47,901 nt of DNA from Candidatus Coproplasma excrementavium (GCA_018715195.1 DVMA01000026.1:1-47901), one strand, 5' to 3'. Counted from the first letter of the stretch, positions 33,682 through 41,478 are shown. Program-made: numbers and translations. Notes: generated by a model from the letters alone, not told the origin.

Positions 33682-34932
33682 ATGATAGATATTTCCTTGA
33701 TAGAACAGACCGACCCTGAAATTGCCGAAGCTCTTAAACTGGAACTTGGTCGTCAGCAGGGCAACATAGAACTCATCGCAAGCGAAAACTTCGTATCTCC
33801 CGCGGTAATGGCGGCGGCAGGCAGCCACCTTACCAACAAATATGCCGAAGGCTATCCCGGACACCGTTACTATGGCGGTTGCCAGTTTGTGGATATAGCC
33901 GAAAATCTTGCACGCGACAGGCTCAAGCAGCTCTTCGGCTGTGAATACTGCAACGTTCAGCCTCACAGCGGCGCGCAGGCAAATATGGCGGTATTCTTTG
34001 CAATGCTCCAGCCCGGCGATACCGTAATGGGCATGAATCTTGCTCACGGCGGACATCTTTCCCACGGTTCTCCCGTAAACATCTCGGGCAAATACTTTAA
34101 CGTCGTTCCCTACGGCGTAAGCAAAGAGGATGAGCGCATCGACTATGACGAAATGGAGCGCATCGCCCTCGAGTGCAAACCCAAGATGATAATTTCAGGC
34201 GCCAGCGCCTATCCCAGAATAATTGATTTCAACCGTATCCGCGAAATATGCGACAAAGTCGGCGCATATATGATGGTGGATATCGCGCACATAGCAGGTC
34301 TTGTTGCGGCAGGTCTGCATCCCTCGCCCGTACCCGTTGCGGACTTCGTTACCACAACCACGCACAAAACTCTCCGCGGCCCCCGCGGCGGCGTAATCAT
34401 GTGCAAGGAGCAGTACGGCAAGGCTATAGATAAGGCCGTATTCCCCGGCATACAGGGCGGCCCTCTCATGCACATAATAGCGGCTAAGGCCGTAGCTTTC
34501 AAGGAGGCGCTTACACCCGAATTCAAGGCATACCAGCAGCAGATTGTAAAGAACTGCGCGGCTATGGCAGATGAATTCAACAAGCTCGGCGTCAAAATGG
34601 TATCGGGCGGCACGGATAACCATCTCATACTTCTCAACCTTACGGAAAAGGGCATAACGGGCAAGGAACTGGAAAAGATGCTTGACGAAGTTCACATCAC
34701 CGTAAACAAGAACGCCATTCCTTTCGATACGCAGAAACCCTTCGTAACTTCGGGTATCCGTCTCGGTACTCCCGCAATGACCACCCGCGGAATGAAGGAA
34801 GAGGAGGCCCGCAAGGTTGCCCGCCTCATAACAAAGATTATCGACGAAAAAGAGGCCGCGTTTGATTATGTCAAGGCGGAAGTTGCCAAGCTCTGCGCGG
34901 CATTCCCTCTGTACGCAAACGATGTAAAGTAA
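33682..34932 (+). CDS. glyA: Serine hydroxymethyltransferase
   Basis: A 416-residue PLP enzyme interconverting serine and glycine with transfer of a one-carbon unit to tetrahydrofolate. [14 protein letters not shown] near residue 29, [14 protein letters not shown] near 54 and the PLP lysine K229 in [14 protein letters not shown] are all intact. Length is standard. CGGAG precedes the ATG at 33682. It supplies methylene-THF, the carbon donor of TrmFO encoded in the same window. Confidence 0.97.
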   Translation: MIDISLIEQTDPEIAEALKLELGRQQGNIELIASENFVSPAVMAAAGSHLTNKYAEGYPGHRYYGGCQFVDIAENLARDRLKQLFGCEYCNVQPHSGAQANMAVFFAMLQPGDTVMGMNLAHGGHLSHGSPVNISGKYFNVVPYGVSKEDERIDYDEMERIALECKPKMIISGASAYPRIIDFNRIREICDKVGAYMMVDIAHIAGLVAAGLHPSPVPVADFVTTTTHKTLRGPRGGVIMCKEQYGKAIDKAVFPGIQGGPLMHIIAAKAVAFKEALTPEFKAYQQQIVKNCAAMADEFNKLGVKMVSGGTDNHLILLNLTEKGITGKELEKMLDEVHITVNKNAIPFDTQKPFVTSGIRLGTPAMTTRGMKEEEARKVARLITKIIDEKEAAFDYVKAEVAKLCAAFPLYANDVK

Positions 34933-34955
34933 TTTCTGGTAATAAAAATGCAGCA

Positions 34956-34987
34956 GCCTCGGCGCAGTAACGCCGAGGCGTTTTTTT
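34956..34987 (+). terminator. glyA terminator
   Basis: GCCTCGGCG pairs with CGCCGAGGC, loop CAGTAA, then seven Ts. Confidence 0.9.
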
Positions 34988-35122
34988 ATAATATTCACAA
35001 CCAAATTTTTTTAAATTAAAAAAAGTATGCCTTATTCCGCAAGGCACAGCCGTATGTTTAATGAGCTTATGCGTCAGCAATTTGTAGATTAGTGTTTTTA
35101 TCTGAAGAATTTAAAGATAGTA

Positions 35123-35151
35123 TTGACAAATATGTAATAATAAACTATAAT
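35123..35151 (+). promoter_or_regulatory. Perfect consensus promoter for the first zinc-ribbon gene
   Basis: TTGACA at 35123-35128, 17 bases, TATAAT at 35146-35151. Confidence 0.85.
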
Positions 35152-35187
35152 TAAAGCATACAGTAATAAAAAATATTGGAGGGAATT

Positions 35188-35514
35188 ATGTTTTGCAAAA
35201 ACTGCGGCAAGGAACTCGATGACAGAGCAGTAATCTGCCCCTATTGCGGCGTGCCTACCGGTGTAAGCGAAGACAACAAGATTTATGACTATCAGGCAAC
35301 CCGTACAAACGGCTATGCAATTGCGGGCTTTGTTCTTTCATTCTTCATTGCTCTGCTGGGCCTTATTTTCAGTATAATAGGCCTCAGAAAAGTAGATGAA
35401 TACAATTCAGGCAAGGGATTCAGCATTGCAGGCATAGTTATTTCCATTGTTAGCATGGTTTTATATTTTATAGTTATAATGGCTGAAGCTTGTATGGTCG
35501 CGGGAACAATGTAA
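35188..35514 (+). CDS. Zinc-ribbon/DUF4190-like membrane protein, paralogue A
   Basis: A 108-residue protein: an N-terminal zinc ribbon with CKNCG and CPYCG separated as CX2C-X10-CX2C (residues 3-22), a short linker, then two membrane helices (about 44-66 and 76-100). The helix-end motif NSGKGFSIAGIVIS is typical of DUF4190-like membrane modules. GGAGGG precedes the ATG at 35188. It has a perfect consensus promoter and a hairpin terminator. Its closest relative nearby is paralogue E (37198-37572). Role unknown; such proteins may sense or scaffold at the membrane, but nothing in the sequence proves it. Confidence 0.82.
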   Translation: MFCKNCGKELDDRAVICPYCGVPTGVSEDNKIYDYQATRTNGYAIAGFVLSFFIALLGLIFSIIGLRKVDEYNSGKGFSIAGIVISIVSMVLYFIVIMAEACMVAGTM

Positions 35515-35522
35515 AAAAATAA

Positions 35523-35554
35523 TCCCCGATGCGCGTTGTTGCATCGGGGACTTT
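35523..35554 (+). terminator. Terminator of zinc-ribbon gene A
   Basis: TCCCCGATGC pairs with GCATCGGGGA, eight-base loop, followed by CTTTT. Confidence 0.8.
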
Positions 35555-35571
35555 TAATGTAAAAATAATAA

Positions 35572-35600
35572 GCCGCGGCGCAAAGCGCCGCGGCATTCTT
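35572..35600. terminator. Second hairpin between convergent zinc-ribbon genes
   Basis: GCCGCGGCGC pairs with GCGCCGCGGC, loop AAA, with a nearby T-run on the plus side. Confidence 0.65.
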
Positions 35601-35605
35601 TTTTC

Positions 35606-35959
35606 TCACACGATAATTAAACCTGCGTTGATGAGTACTGTAACCATGAATAGCGTCATATAAGTCATAGCGACTATTATAACATCCACAACCACGCCTA
35701 AAATAGCACCCCTTGCGCAGGACTTGGCCCTTTTAGGCATAGAGTTCTGCCATACCAAAAAGAGTATGAGCCCGACAATGGGAAAGAAGAAGGAGAGTAC
35801 GCTTAGTCCCGCATTGGGCATGTCTTCAGTATTTTCGTGCCTTATGCTTGTGCCTTCTACTTTGTGGCCCGGTGTATAATAATTGTCGGTAGGAACGCCG
35901 CAGTGCGGGCAAATCACCGCCCTGTCGTCAAGCTGCGTTCCGCAGTTTTTACAATACAT
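35606..35959 (-). CDS. Zinc-ribbon membrane protein, paralogue B
   Basis: A 117-residue protein with an N-terminal zinc ribbon CKNCG...CPHCG, a linker of about 25 residues and two membrane helices (about 50-70 and 83-115). Between them is MPKRAKSCARGAILG, shared almost word for word with paralogue D (MPLKAKSCGKGAITG), so B and D are the closest pair. The ATG at 35959 follows GAGGG. It lies 26 bases after paralogue C and is probably cotranscribed with it. Function unknown. Confidence 0.8.
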   Translation of the reverse strand: MYCKNCGTQLDDRAVICPHCGVPTDNYYTPGHKVEGTSIRHENTEDMPNAGLSVLSFFFPIVGLILFLVWQNSMPKRAKSCARGAILGVVVDVIIVAMTYMTLFMVTVLINAGLIIV

Positions 35960-35985
35960 ATATTCTGTCCCTCTGAAATTTTAAT

Positions 35986-36378
35986 TTACATTGGCAAAGG
36001 TTGGCCGTTTTGTGGCGTGAACAGTAAATAAAACAGGAAAATGAGCGCCAGTATAGCCAGCACATCGATTACCAGACTCACTATGGACATTATAATGCCC
36101 GCAGTCGCCAGATCGCTTTTGTTTCCGATTTTTCTCTTATCTTTGCTGCCCGAAAGGCAGAGTATGAGCGAGATAATGGGGATAATAAATAATGGCGATG
36201 TGACAAGTCCGATAATGGAAAGGATAAAACCGGCCTGTATGCTGCTGTTTTTTTCGGAATTGAGTTTATTGTTGTGCGTTGCGTACTGCCATCGGCTGTA
36301 ATTTTTTGTGGCAACGCCGCAATGCGGGCAGACGACTGCGTTATCGTTCAGTTCGGCGCCGCAAACTTCACATTTCAT
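35986..36378 (-). CDS. Zinc-ribbon membrane protein, paralogue C
   Basis: A 130-residue protein, the most diverged of the five: CEVCG...CPHCG zinc ribbon, a polar linker of about 25 residues rich in Asn and Ser, then hydrophobic helices at about 47-75 and 90-120 with a charged loop (SGSKDKRKIGNKSD) between. GGAGGA precedes the ATG. A GATGTC/GACATC inverted repeat stands just upstream (36390-36403). First gene of a probable operon with paralogue B. Confidence 0.78.
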   Translation of the reverse strand: MKCEVCGAELNDNAVVCPHCGVATKNYSRWQYATHNNKLNSEKNSSIQAGFILSIIGLVTSPLFIIPIISLILCLSGSKDKRKIGNKSDLATAGIIMSIVSLVIDVLAILALIFLFYLLFTPQNGQPLPM

Positions 36379-36528
36379 TTTTTCCTCCGATGTCGGAAGA
36401 CATCATAAAAACATATTATATAGCGTTATAATTCAAGCGACTGCACTTTTCTGCATATTTAAAACCCAAGGCTCAGTCAGCAAGTCTGCAATAAGTGCGG
36501 CATGGCTGTGCTGTTTTATCTGTCGGGT

Positions 36529-36894
36529 TTATCGCAACAGCGGCAACTCATAGTAAGTGTTGGAGTATATGACTATAAAAATCGTCAGGTAAATCATTGC
36601 GGCGGCGAACCATATGACCAGTCCCGTAATTGCGCCTTTGCCGCAGGATTTTGCTTTCAGCGGCATAACGTCAACCCAGACGAGATAGAGTATAAAACCT
36701 ACCACGGGGAACATAAAACTTAAAACGCCGAAACCTATGCTGCCTGAATCTGAACTGTTTGAATTTGCAGAGGGAGCAGGGGGTGGGCTCTTCGCCGTGC
36801 CGTCAGTCTGATTAAATTTGTCTGTGGGTATTCCGCAGTGAGGGCATATTACCGCGCGGTCGTCCATCTGATTGCCACAGTATTTACAATACAT
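36529..36894 (-). CDS. Zinc-ribbon membrane protein, paralogue D
   Basis: A 121-residue protein: zinc ribbon CKYCG...CPHCG, a proline/serine/asparagine-rich linker (about residues 28-50), and two membrane helices with the loop MPLKAKSCGKGAITG. Very similar to paralogue B in both the ribbon and the membrane part. GGAG stands before the ATG at 36894, and a good promoter with an internal palindrome lies at 36953-36925. Role unknown. Confidence 0.8.
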   Translation of the reverse strand: MYCKYCGNQMDDRAVICPHCGIPTDKFNQTDGTAKSPPPAPSANSNSSDSGSIGFGVLSFMFPVVGFILYLVWVDVMPLKAKSCGKGAITGLVIWFAAAMIYLTIFIVIYSNTYYELPLLR

Positions 36895-36924
36895 CTTTGC
36901 ACTCCGTTATATACGTTCATCTTT

Positions 36925-36953
36925 ATTGTAACATTTTGAAGTGTTACAGTCAA
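36925..36953 (-). promoter_or_regulatory. Promoter of paralogue D with an operator-like palindrome
   Basis: On the minus strand TTGACT at 36953-36948, 17 bases, TACAAT at 36930-36925. TGTAACA (36927-36933) and TGTTACA (36942-36948) form a perfect inverted repeat inside the promoter. Confidence 0.75.
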
Positions 36954-37124
36954 GGGTATTGTAAAAATTATATTTTTATGTTGAAAATGGTTATCGTTGT
37001 GAATAGCAACGGCGCGCCTGTTCGCAGCTTTTGCGCATAATGTTACTGTACTAAAAATGCTGGGCGCTTTTGTGTGCGGTCAGAGTTTTTTCGGCGCCGC
37101 TTCTTGATTTAAAATATAAAAAGA
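36954..37124. other. Gap between zinc-ribbon genes D and E
   Basis: No gene recognised. It ends in a dispersed palindrome and the terminator of paralogue E. Confidence 0.5.
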
Positions 37125-37142
37125 GGCCGCACTATGCCGCAA
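37125..37142 (-). repeat. Dispersed intergenic palindrome, copy 10
   Basis: GGCCGCACTATGCCGCAA, fifteen bases beyond the terminator of paralogue E. Confidence 0.5.
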
Positions 37143-37156
37143 CTATCGCAATAAAA

Positions 37157-37184
37157 AAGGCGGCAGCATTTATGCTGACGCCTT
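37157..37184 (-). terminator. Terminator of paralogue E
   Basis: AAGGCG-CAGCAT pairs with ATGCTG-CGCCTT with one mismatch and a two-base loop; A-runs flank it so that Ts follow on the minus strand. Confidence 0.75.
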
Positions 37185-37197
37185 AAAAAATTTAGAG

Positions 37198-37572
37198 TTA
37201 ATAAATTATTGTAATTGCAGAATTCGGCAAAATGGCCATTATCCAGGCAAAAAGCCATATGCACAGACTTATAATTGAAGTGACGAGGCCTGCAATGGCA
37301 AACCCGCGGCCGCTGTTAAGCTGTTTTACTTTTTTGAATGAGCAGATGCTTAAAATAAGTGCCACTATCGGCAGAACGCAGTACAAAAATCCCAGCCAGA
37401 AACTGAGTATTCCCAGCACCATACCGACAATTGCAAGAATGTTGACAGGTTTGTTTTCTCTTTGTTCGGCGTGCGGCTGAGCTTGTCTGTAATAATTTTC
37501 AGTCGCGCAGCCGCAGTGGGGGCAGATTACTGCCCTGTTGTCTATCTCTGCTCCGCAGTGTGTACAGAACAT
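37198..37572 (-). CDS. Zinc-ribbon/DUF4190-like membrane protein, paralogue E
   Basis: A 124-residue protein: zinc ribbon CTHCG...CPHCG, a polar linker and two membrane helices (about 44-75 and 92-118) with NSGRGFAIAGLVTS before the second helix, as in paralogue A. The start at 37572 was chosen because GGAGG lies six bases before it, while the ATG at 37578 would overlap that site. Its own terminator follows. Function unknown. Confidence 0.82.
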   Translation of the reverse strand: MFCTHCGAEIDNRAVICPHCGCATENYYRQAQPHAEQRENKPVNILAIVGMVLGILSFWLGFLYCVLPIVALILSICSFKKVKQLNSGRGFAIAGLVTSIISLCIWLFAWIMAILPNSAITIIY

Positions 37573-37619
37573 ATACATCCTCCAAAAATTTTCTTCACGT
37601 ATATTTTATGTCGCGGATA

Positions 37620-37640
37620 GGGCATATGTGCGGGGCAATT
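37620..37640. repeat. Dispersed intergenic palindrome, copy 11
   Basis: GGGCATATGTGCGGGGCAAT, touching the stop codon of degV; similar to the copy at 13857. Confidence 0.5.
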
Positions 37641-38484
37641 ATTCGGAAATGAACAGAACGCCCAGCGTGTTTTTGCCGCAGTGACCCGTTACCACGCCGC
37701 CTGCAACCGTTTCAAGAATTTCGTTGAAGCGGAAAGTGTTTTCAACCATTCCGCGCACCATATCAACAACTTCCTTCTCGCAGCAGCTGTGCGTTATAAA
37801 ACAGCGCGTCTGGTCGTAGTCGGGGTATTCCTTTGCAAGGTCGTTTACATAGTTTTTAAGGCAACGCGTAAGGTTGCCCATATACTTGCGCGAAGCGTAA
37901 AGCTGACCGTCTTTCATCTCTATCATTGGATGAAGTTTCAGTACCTTTGCGCCCATGAGCGCGGCAAGCGAGCATCTGCCGCCCTTATGCAGGTATTCAA
38001 GCGAGTCGGGCACAAAGGAGGTGTTCACTTTGGGACGGAGCGACTCCGTAATCTCAACTATTTCCTCGGGCGTCTTTCCCTCTGCGGCCAAATCGCACGC
38101 TTTCAGTACAAGCAGTCCCTGACCCGTGGAGAGGGCAAGACTGTCCACCACGTGTACTTTGCCGCCGAAGCGTTTTGCCGCCTCTGCCGCGTTGCGGTGC
38201 GTTACGGACGCCTTTGAAGAGATGTTGAAGTGTATTACAGCGTCATAGTCATCAAGGTAACTTTTGAACTTTTCGGCATACGTCTCTTCTGGGCAGGCCG
38301 CAGTTTTGGGCAGGGTCTTGGTCGCGGCAACGTAATCGAATATCTGCTGCGGAGTTATGTCAATGCCGTCGCTGTAAACCTTATCTCCGAGTATGACCGA
38401 CAGCGGAATTATTCCTATGTCATACTTTTGTATGAGTTCGCTGCTTAAATCGCAGGTGGAATCGGAAGATATTTTAATTCTCAT
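37639..38484 (-). CDS. DegV family fatty-acid-binding protein
   Basis: A 281-residue DegV-type protein. The N-terminal DSTCDL and PLSV blocks, HFNISSKASVTHRNA near residue 90, DSLALSTGQGLLV near 113 and YLHKGGRCSLAAL near 160 are typical, and the C-terminal HCGKNTLGVLF closes the fold. Proteins of this family bind a fatty acid and, as FakB, deliver it to the kinase FakA for phospholipid synthesis; no fakA is in the window, so the exact role is open. GGAGGA precedes the ATG at 38484. Confidence 0.92.
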   Translation of the reverse strand: MRIKISSDSTCDLSSELIQKYDIGIIPLSVILGDKVYSDGIDITPQQIFDYVAATKTLPKTAACPEETYAEKFKSYLDDYDAVIHFNISSKASVTHRNAAEAAKRFGGKVHVVDSLALSTGQGLLVLKACDLAAEGKTPEEIVEITESLRPKVNTSFVPDSLEYLHKGGRCSLAALMGAKVLKLHPMIEMKDGQLYASRKYMGNLTRCLKNYVNDLAKEYPDYDQTRCFITHSCCEKEVVDMVRGMVENTFRFNEILETVAGGVVTGHCGKNTLGVLFISE

Positions 38485-38510
38485 TTTTTTCCTCCTTAAA
38501 TGTGGCTGCA

Positions 38511-38536
38511 AAAACATTGACTTAGATCAATGTTTT
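38511..38536 (-). promoter_or_regulatory. Inverted repeat in the degV leader
   Basis: AAAACATTGA and TCAATGTTTT form a perfect ten-base inverted repeat around a six-base loop between the degV promoter and start codon. It could be an operator or an RNA hairpin. Confidence 0.5.
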
Positions 38537-38563
38537 TTGCGGAAATTTCCTTCAGCCATATAT

Positions 38564-38592
38564 ATAATACCACATTACTTTGCAGAATTCAA
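38564..38592 (-). promoter_or_regulatory. degV promoter
   Basis: On the minus strand TTGAAT at 38592-38587, 17 bases, TATTAT at 38569-38564. Confidence 0.6.
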
Positions 38593-38704
38593 TCCCGTAT
38601 GGCACAAATAATTGTCCGCAATGCATTAACTTTTGCTAAACGGAAGAAAATGTTGCAACATAAAAAATAAATTCTGCAATGTTTTATAAGTCATATAAAT
38701 GTAT

Positions 38705-38733
38705 TTGACAACACGCGTGCATAGTTATATAAT
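38705..38733 (+). promoter_or_regulatory. Perfect consensus promoter of the riboflavin transporter
   Basis: TTGACA at 38705-38710, 17 bases, TATAAT at 38728-38733; transcription would begin about 15 bases before the FMN riboswitch. Confidence 0.85.
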
Positions 38734-38754
38734 ATATGAGAAAATTAAAGTAAG

Positions 38755-38886
38755 TTCTTTGGGGCGGGGTGCAATTCCCCACCGGCAGTGAGTGCCTAGT
38801 TGCGGCATAAGTCTGCGAAGAAGGGTTTTCCCTTCCCGATACGGTGCAATTCCGTAACCGACGGTATAGTCCGGATGGTAAAAGAA
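38755..38886 (+). ncRNA. FMN riboswitch (RFN element)
   Basis: All conserved RFN segments are visible: GGGGCGGGGTGCAATTCCCC, ACCGGCAGTGAG, GCGAAG, CCCGATACGGTGCAATTCCG, AACCGACGGTATAGTCCGGATG. The closing helix pairs TTCTTT with AAAGAA. Binding of FMN should favour the terminator downstream and switch off the riboflavin transporter gene. Confidence 0.97.
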
Positions 38887-38912
38887 TTTTTTTATCACAA
38901 CCGCTTTTTATG

Positions 38913-38944
38913 GCGCCCCTTATCGTTTAAGGAGCGCTTTTTTT
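38913..38944 (+). terminator. FMN riboswitch-controlled terminator
   Basis: GCGC-CCTTA pairs with TAAGG-GCGC with one mismatch, loop TCGTT, followed by seven Ts, placed between riboswitch and ribU. Confidence 0.85.
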
Positions 38945-38995
38945 ATGCGGAGCAAAAGGACTGCTTTAAAATAAATTTTTAAGGAGTTCTTTTCA

Positions 38996-39775
38996 ATGGA
39001 ACGAAAAAACACTCTGTTTTTCACGCCCACAAGAATTGCGGTAATCGCTCTGTTTGCCGCGCTTGCAGGCGTGCTGTACGCCTTCGGCTTCCCCATCAAC
39101 GTGGCATTCCCGTTCTGGCTGGAGCTTAACTTTTCGGATATCCCCGCGCTTATCGGCACATTCGTGCTCGGACCTCTTTCGGGCGGCATAATAGTATTCG
39201 TAAAGATACTTGTAAAGCTGATAATTAAGGGCACATCCACGGTGTTCGTAGGCGAACTTGCAGACCTTATAATCGGCCTTGCCTTCATAGTTCCCGCGGG
39301 CCTCATCTACAAAAAGCACCGCACATTCAAGGGTGCGCTTGACGGAATGGGAGTGGGAACATTCTTCTCGGTAGCGCTCTCCGTGCTCGCCAACTGGCTG
39401 GTGCTCGTGCCCTTCTATCTGCACCTCTTTTTCCAGGATGACTGGAACAATCTTGTTGCGCCCATGCAGGCTCTGTTCGGCGACGGCGTGACCAAGGAAA
39501 CGTTTTATAACTTCTATCTCTGGATATCCGTGCTTCCTTTCAACGTTATGCGCTGTCTTATAGCCGTGCTGGTAACGTTGCCCATATATAAGCGCATATC
39601 CATGCTCATCAACCGCATGAACGAAAGGTTTATGCCCCGCAGCTGTCGTACCGAGGGAGGGGACGCCGAGTGCGGCGCGGCCGTAAAAAAGCGCATCATA
39701 ATAACGGTGGCAATCTGTTCAGGCGTTGTGCTTCTGCTTGTAGGCGGCGTGCTTCTTCGCTACTTCCTCGGCTGA
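38996..39775 (+). CDS. ribU: Riboflavin ECF transporter S component RibU
   Basis: A 259-residue membrane protein. Six helices occupy about residues 12-200; FGFPINVAFPFWLELNFSDIPALIGTFVLGPLSGG is the region that binds riboflavin in RibU, followed by KGTSTVFVGELADLIIGL. It works with a shared energizing module (EcfT and two ATPases), not encoded here. The FMN riboswitch directly upstream confirms the substrate. After the RibU core there is a cysteine-containing linker and one extra C-terminal membrane helix (about 232-256), longer than usual. AAGGAG precedes the ATG. Confidence 0.95.
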   Translation: MERKNTLFFTPTRIAVIALFAALAGVLYAFGFPINVAFPFWLELNFSDIPALIGTFVLGPLSGGIIVFVKILVKLIIKGTSTVFVGELADLIIGLAFIVPAGLIYKKHRTFKGALDGMGVGTFFSVALSVLANWLVLVPFYLHLFFQDDWNNLVAPMQALFGDGVTKETFYNFYLWISVLPFNVMRCLIAVLVTLPIYKRISMLINRMNERFMPRSCRTEGGDAECGAAVKKRIIITVAICSGVVLLLVGGVLLRYFLG

Positions 39776-39841
39776 GAATGCTCTCGCGGCTTTAAGGCGC
39801 GGCAATTGAGCCATACTGTTAAAAATAAAATATAATTTTTA

Positions 39842-39870
39842 TTGCAAAAAACTGCCGTGCGCGCTATAAT
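39842..39870 (+). promoter_or_regulatory. tsaE promoter, leaving almost no 5' leader
   Basis: TTGCAA at 39842-39847, 17 bases, TATAAT at 39865-39870. The ATG follows nine bases later, so the transcript would be leaderless or nearly so. Confidence 0.75.
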
Positions 39871-39879
39871 ATAAAGCGT

Positions 39880-40281
39880 ATGGCAGTTTTTATTTCACAT
39901 TCCGCGGAAGATACCATAAGTTTCGCAAAGCAGTATGCGTCATCGCTGAAAGCGGGCGATGTAGTGCTTTTAAACGGCGATATGGGCGCGGGCAAAACGG
40001 TATTTGCAAAGGGCGTTGCTCTCGGCCTGGGCATTCAGGACGAGATATTGAGCCCCACATATGCCTATATGAACGACTACGACGGCAAGTTGTATCATTA
40101 TGATTGTTACCGTCTTTCGGGCGGCGTGCAGGCGGAGGCGCTTGGCCTTACCGACTACTTTTACGGCGGCGGAGTATGCCTTATAGAATGGGCGGAAAAC
40201 ATAGCCGACGTGCTCCCCGAAAACTGTAAAATTGTGAACATTAAAAAACTTGGCGAAGGGGAACGCGAAATAATTTATTAA
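39880..40281 (+). CDS. tsaE: tRNA threonylcarbamoyladenosine biosynthesis ATPase TsaE
   Basis: A 133-residue P-loop protein with Walker A GDMGAGKT at 33-40 and the family blocks ILSPTYAYMNDY, LYHYDCYRL and CLIEWAENI. With TsaB and TsaD it transfers threonylcarbamoyl to A37 of ANN-decoding tRNAs. There is no ribosome binding site before the ATG; a consensus -10 box ends nine bases upstream, implying a leaderless message. It begins a tsaE-tsaB-rimI cluster common in Firmicutes. Confidence 0.95.
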   Translation: MAVFISHSAEDTISFAKQYASSLKAGDVVLLNGDMGAGKTVFAKGVALGLGIQDEILSPTYAYMNDYDGKLYHYDCYRLSGGVQAEALGLTDYFYGGGVCLIEWAENIADVLPENCKIVNIKKLGEGEREIIY

Positions 40282-40355
40282 AACAGTCAGCTTTAGCTGT
40301 TTGCGTCAATTAAGGCATAAGGCTTTGTCTTTTTTATTTCGGAGGCTGAAAAGTT

Positions 40356-40979
40356 ATGGAAAAAATGAATAAATTTCTCGCTATGGATACGGCCTCCGCG
40401 CACCTTACCGTGCTTGCGGTGAACGGCGGCGTTGCGGCGGAAAGTTACATAAAAGATTGCGCTCTGCGCCATTCCGTACTGCTTATGGGCGAGGTTGAAA
40501 AGGTGCTTGAAGAGGCGGCGCTTTCTGCGGCCGACTGCGATTTTTTCTGCGCGGTTACCGGCCCCGGTTCGTTTACTGGCATCAGAATAGGCATATCTGC
40601 GGCAAAGGGATTTGCGCTTGCCGTAAAAAAACCTCTCATGCCGCTCACATCTTTCGAACTGATTGCATATAATGTAAATGCTGATGATTTTTATGCCGTT
40701 ATAGATGCCGCTCACGGTCACCTCTATGCCTGCCGCTTTACGCGTGCGGGGGGAGAGCTGCGCTGCGGTCAGCCCGAATACATCTCGGCGGAAGAACTTG
40801 CGGGCAGCGGACTGCCGCTCTTCGGTTTTCAGCCGCTGGAGCTTCTGCGCTACACCGTGCTCGACGGGGGTGCGTGCCTTCGACCCGCCGTGGAGAAGAA
40901 GCTTGAAAGCGGTCAGCCGTTTTCGCAGATGCACGCATTGTATGTGCGCAAATCTCAGGCGGAGGAGGGGCGCAGATGA
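40356..40979 (+). CDS. tsaB: tRNA threonylcarbamoyladenosine biosynthesis protein TsaB
   Basis: A 207-residue ASKHA-fold protein. FLAMDTASAHLTVLAV opens the domain; RHSVLLMGEVEKVL and the signature VTGPGSFTGIRIGISAAKGFALA near residues 66-90 are clear, while the metal-binding residues of TsaD are lacking, as in all TsaB. It scaffolds TsaD and TsaE. GGAGG lies nine bases before the ATG. Its end overlaps rimI by four bases. Confidence 0.94.
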   Translation: MEKMNKFLAMDTASAHLTVLAVNGGVAAESYIKDCALRHSVLLMGEVEKVLEEAALSAADCDFFCAVTGPGSFTGIRIGISAAKGFALAVKKPLMPLTSFELIAYNVNADDFYAVIDAAHGHLYACRFTRAGGELRCGQPEYISAEELAGSGLPLFGFQPLELLRYTVLDGGACLRPAVEKKLESGQPFSQMHALYVRKSQAEEGRR

Positions 40980-41410
40980 CCTTCCGTCCGTGGAAGTTTG
41001 AAGATATTTTAAAAATTTCGCAGCTCGAAAAGGAGTGTTTCCCCGCGGAGCCGTGGAGCTATCGCATGCTTGCGGACAGTTTCGCATCAGATAATTTCAG
41101 CGGAATACTGTGCGACGATGACGGCGAAATTGCTGCATACGGCGGCATTTCCATGGGTTACGACACGGCCGACATCGATAACATTGCAGTGGCTGAAAGA
41201 TACAGAAGGTGCGGTCTCGGCGGAAAAATTTTGGATAGCCTAATCGCCGTGGCAAAGGAAAAGGGCGCAAGCAAAGTCTTTCTTGAAGTGCGCGTGTCCA
41301 ACGTTGCCGCAATGAGCTTATATTTAAAACACGGGTTCAGGGGCGTATATGCCCGAACGAGATATTATACGGACGGAGAAGATTGCCTCGTCATGGCAAA
41401 GGATATTTAA
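40976..41410 (+). CDS. rimI: Ribosomal-protein-alanine N-acetyltransferase RimI-like (GNAT)
   Basis: A 144-residue GNAT acetyltransferase with DIDNIAVAERYRRCGLGGKIL (acetyl-CoA-binding loop of the RxxGxG type), FLEVRVSNVAAMSLYLKHGF and the RTRYY ending of the RimI group. In E. coli RimI acetylates the N terminus of bS18. ATGA overlap with tsaB implies coupling. Confidence 0.93.
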   Translation: MTFRPWKFEDILKISQLEKECFPAEPWSYRMLADSFASDNFSGILCDDDGEIAAYGGISMGYDTADIDNIAVAERYRRCGLGGKILDSLIAVAKEKGASKVFLEVRVSNVAAMSLYLKHGFRGVYARTRYYTDGEDCLVMAKDI

Positions 41411-41433
41411 GTTGGCACGGCGGTGCCTTAAAT

Positions 41434-41454
41434 CGGCCATAGTACGGGGGTAAT
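41434..41454. repeat. Dispersed intergenic palindrome, copy 12 (CATAGTACGGGG subtype)
   Basis: CGGCCATAGTACGGGGGTAA, directly before the alpha/beta hydrolase reading frame; its G-run could also act as a Shine-Dalgarno. Confidence 0.5.
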
Positions 41455-41478
41455 CGTATTTTTACAGACAATATTCAC

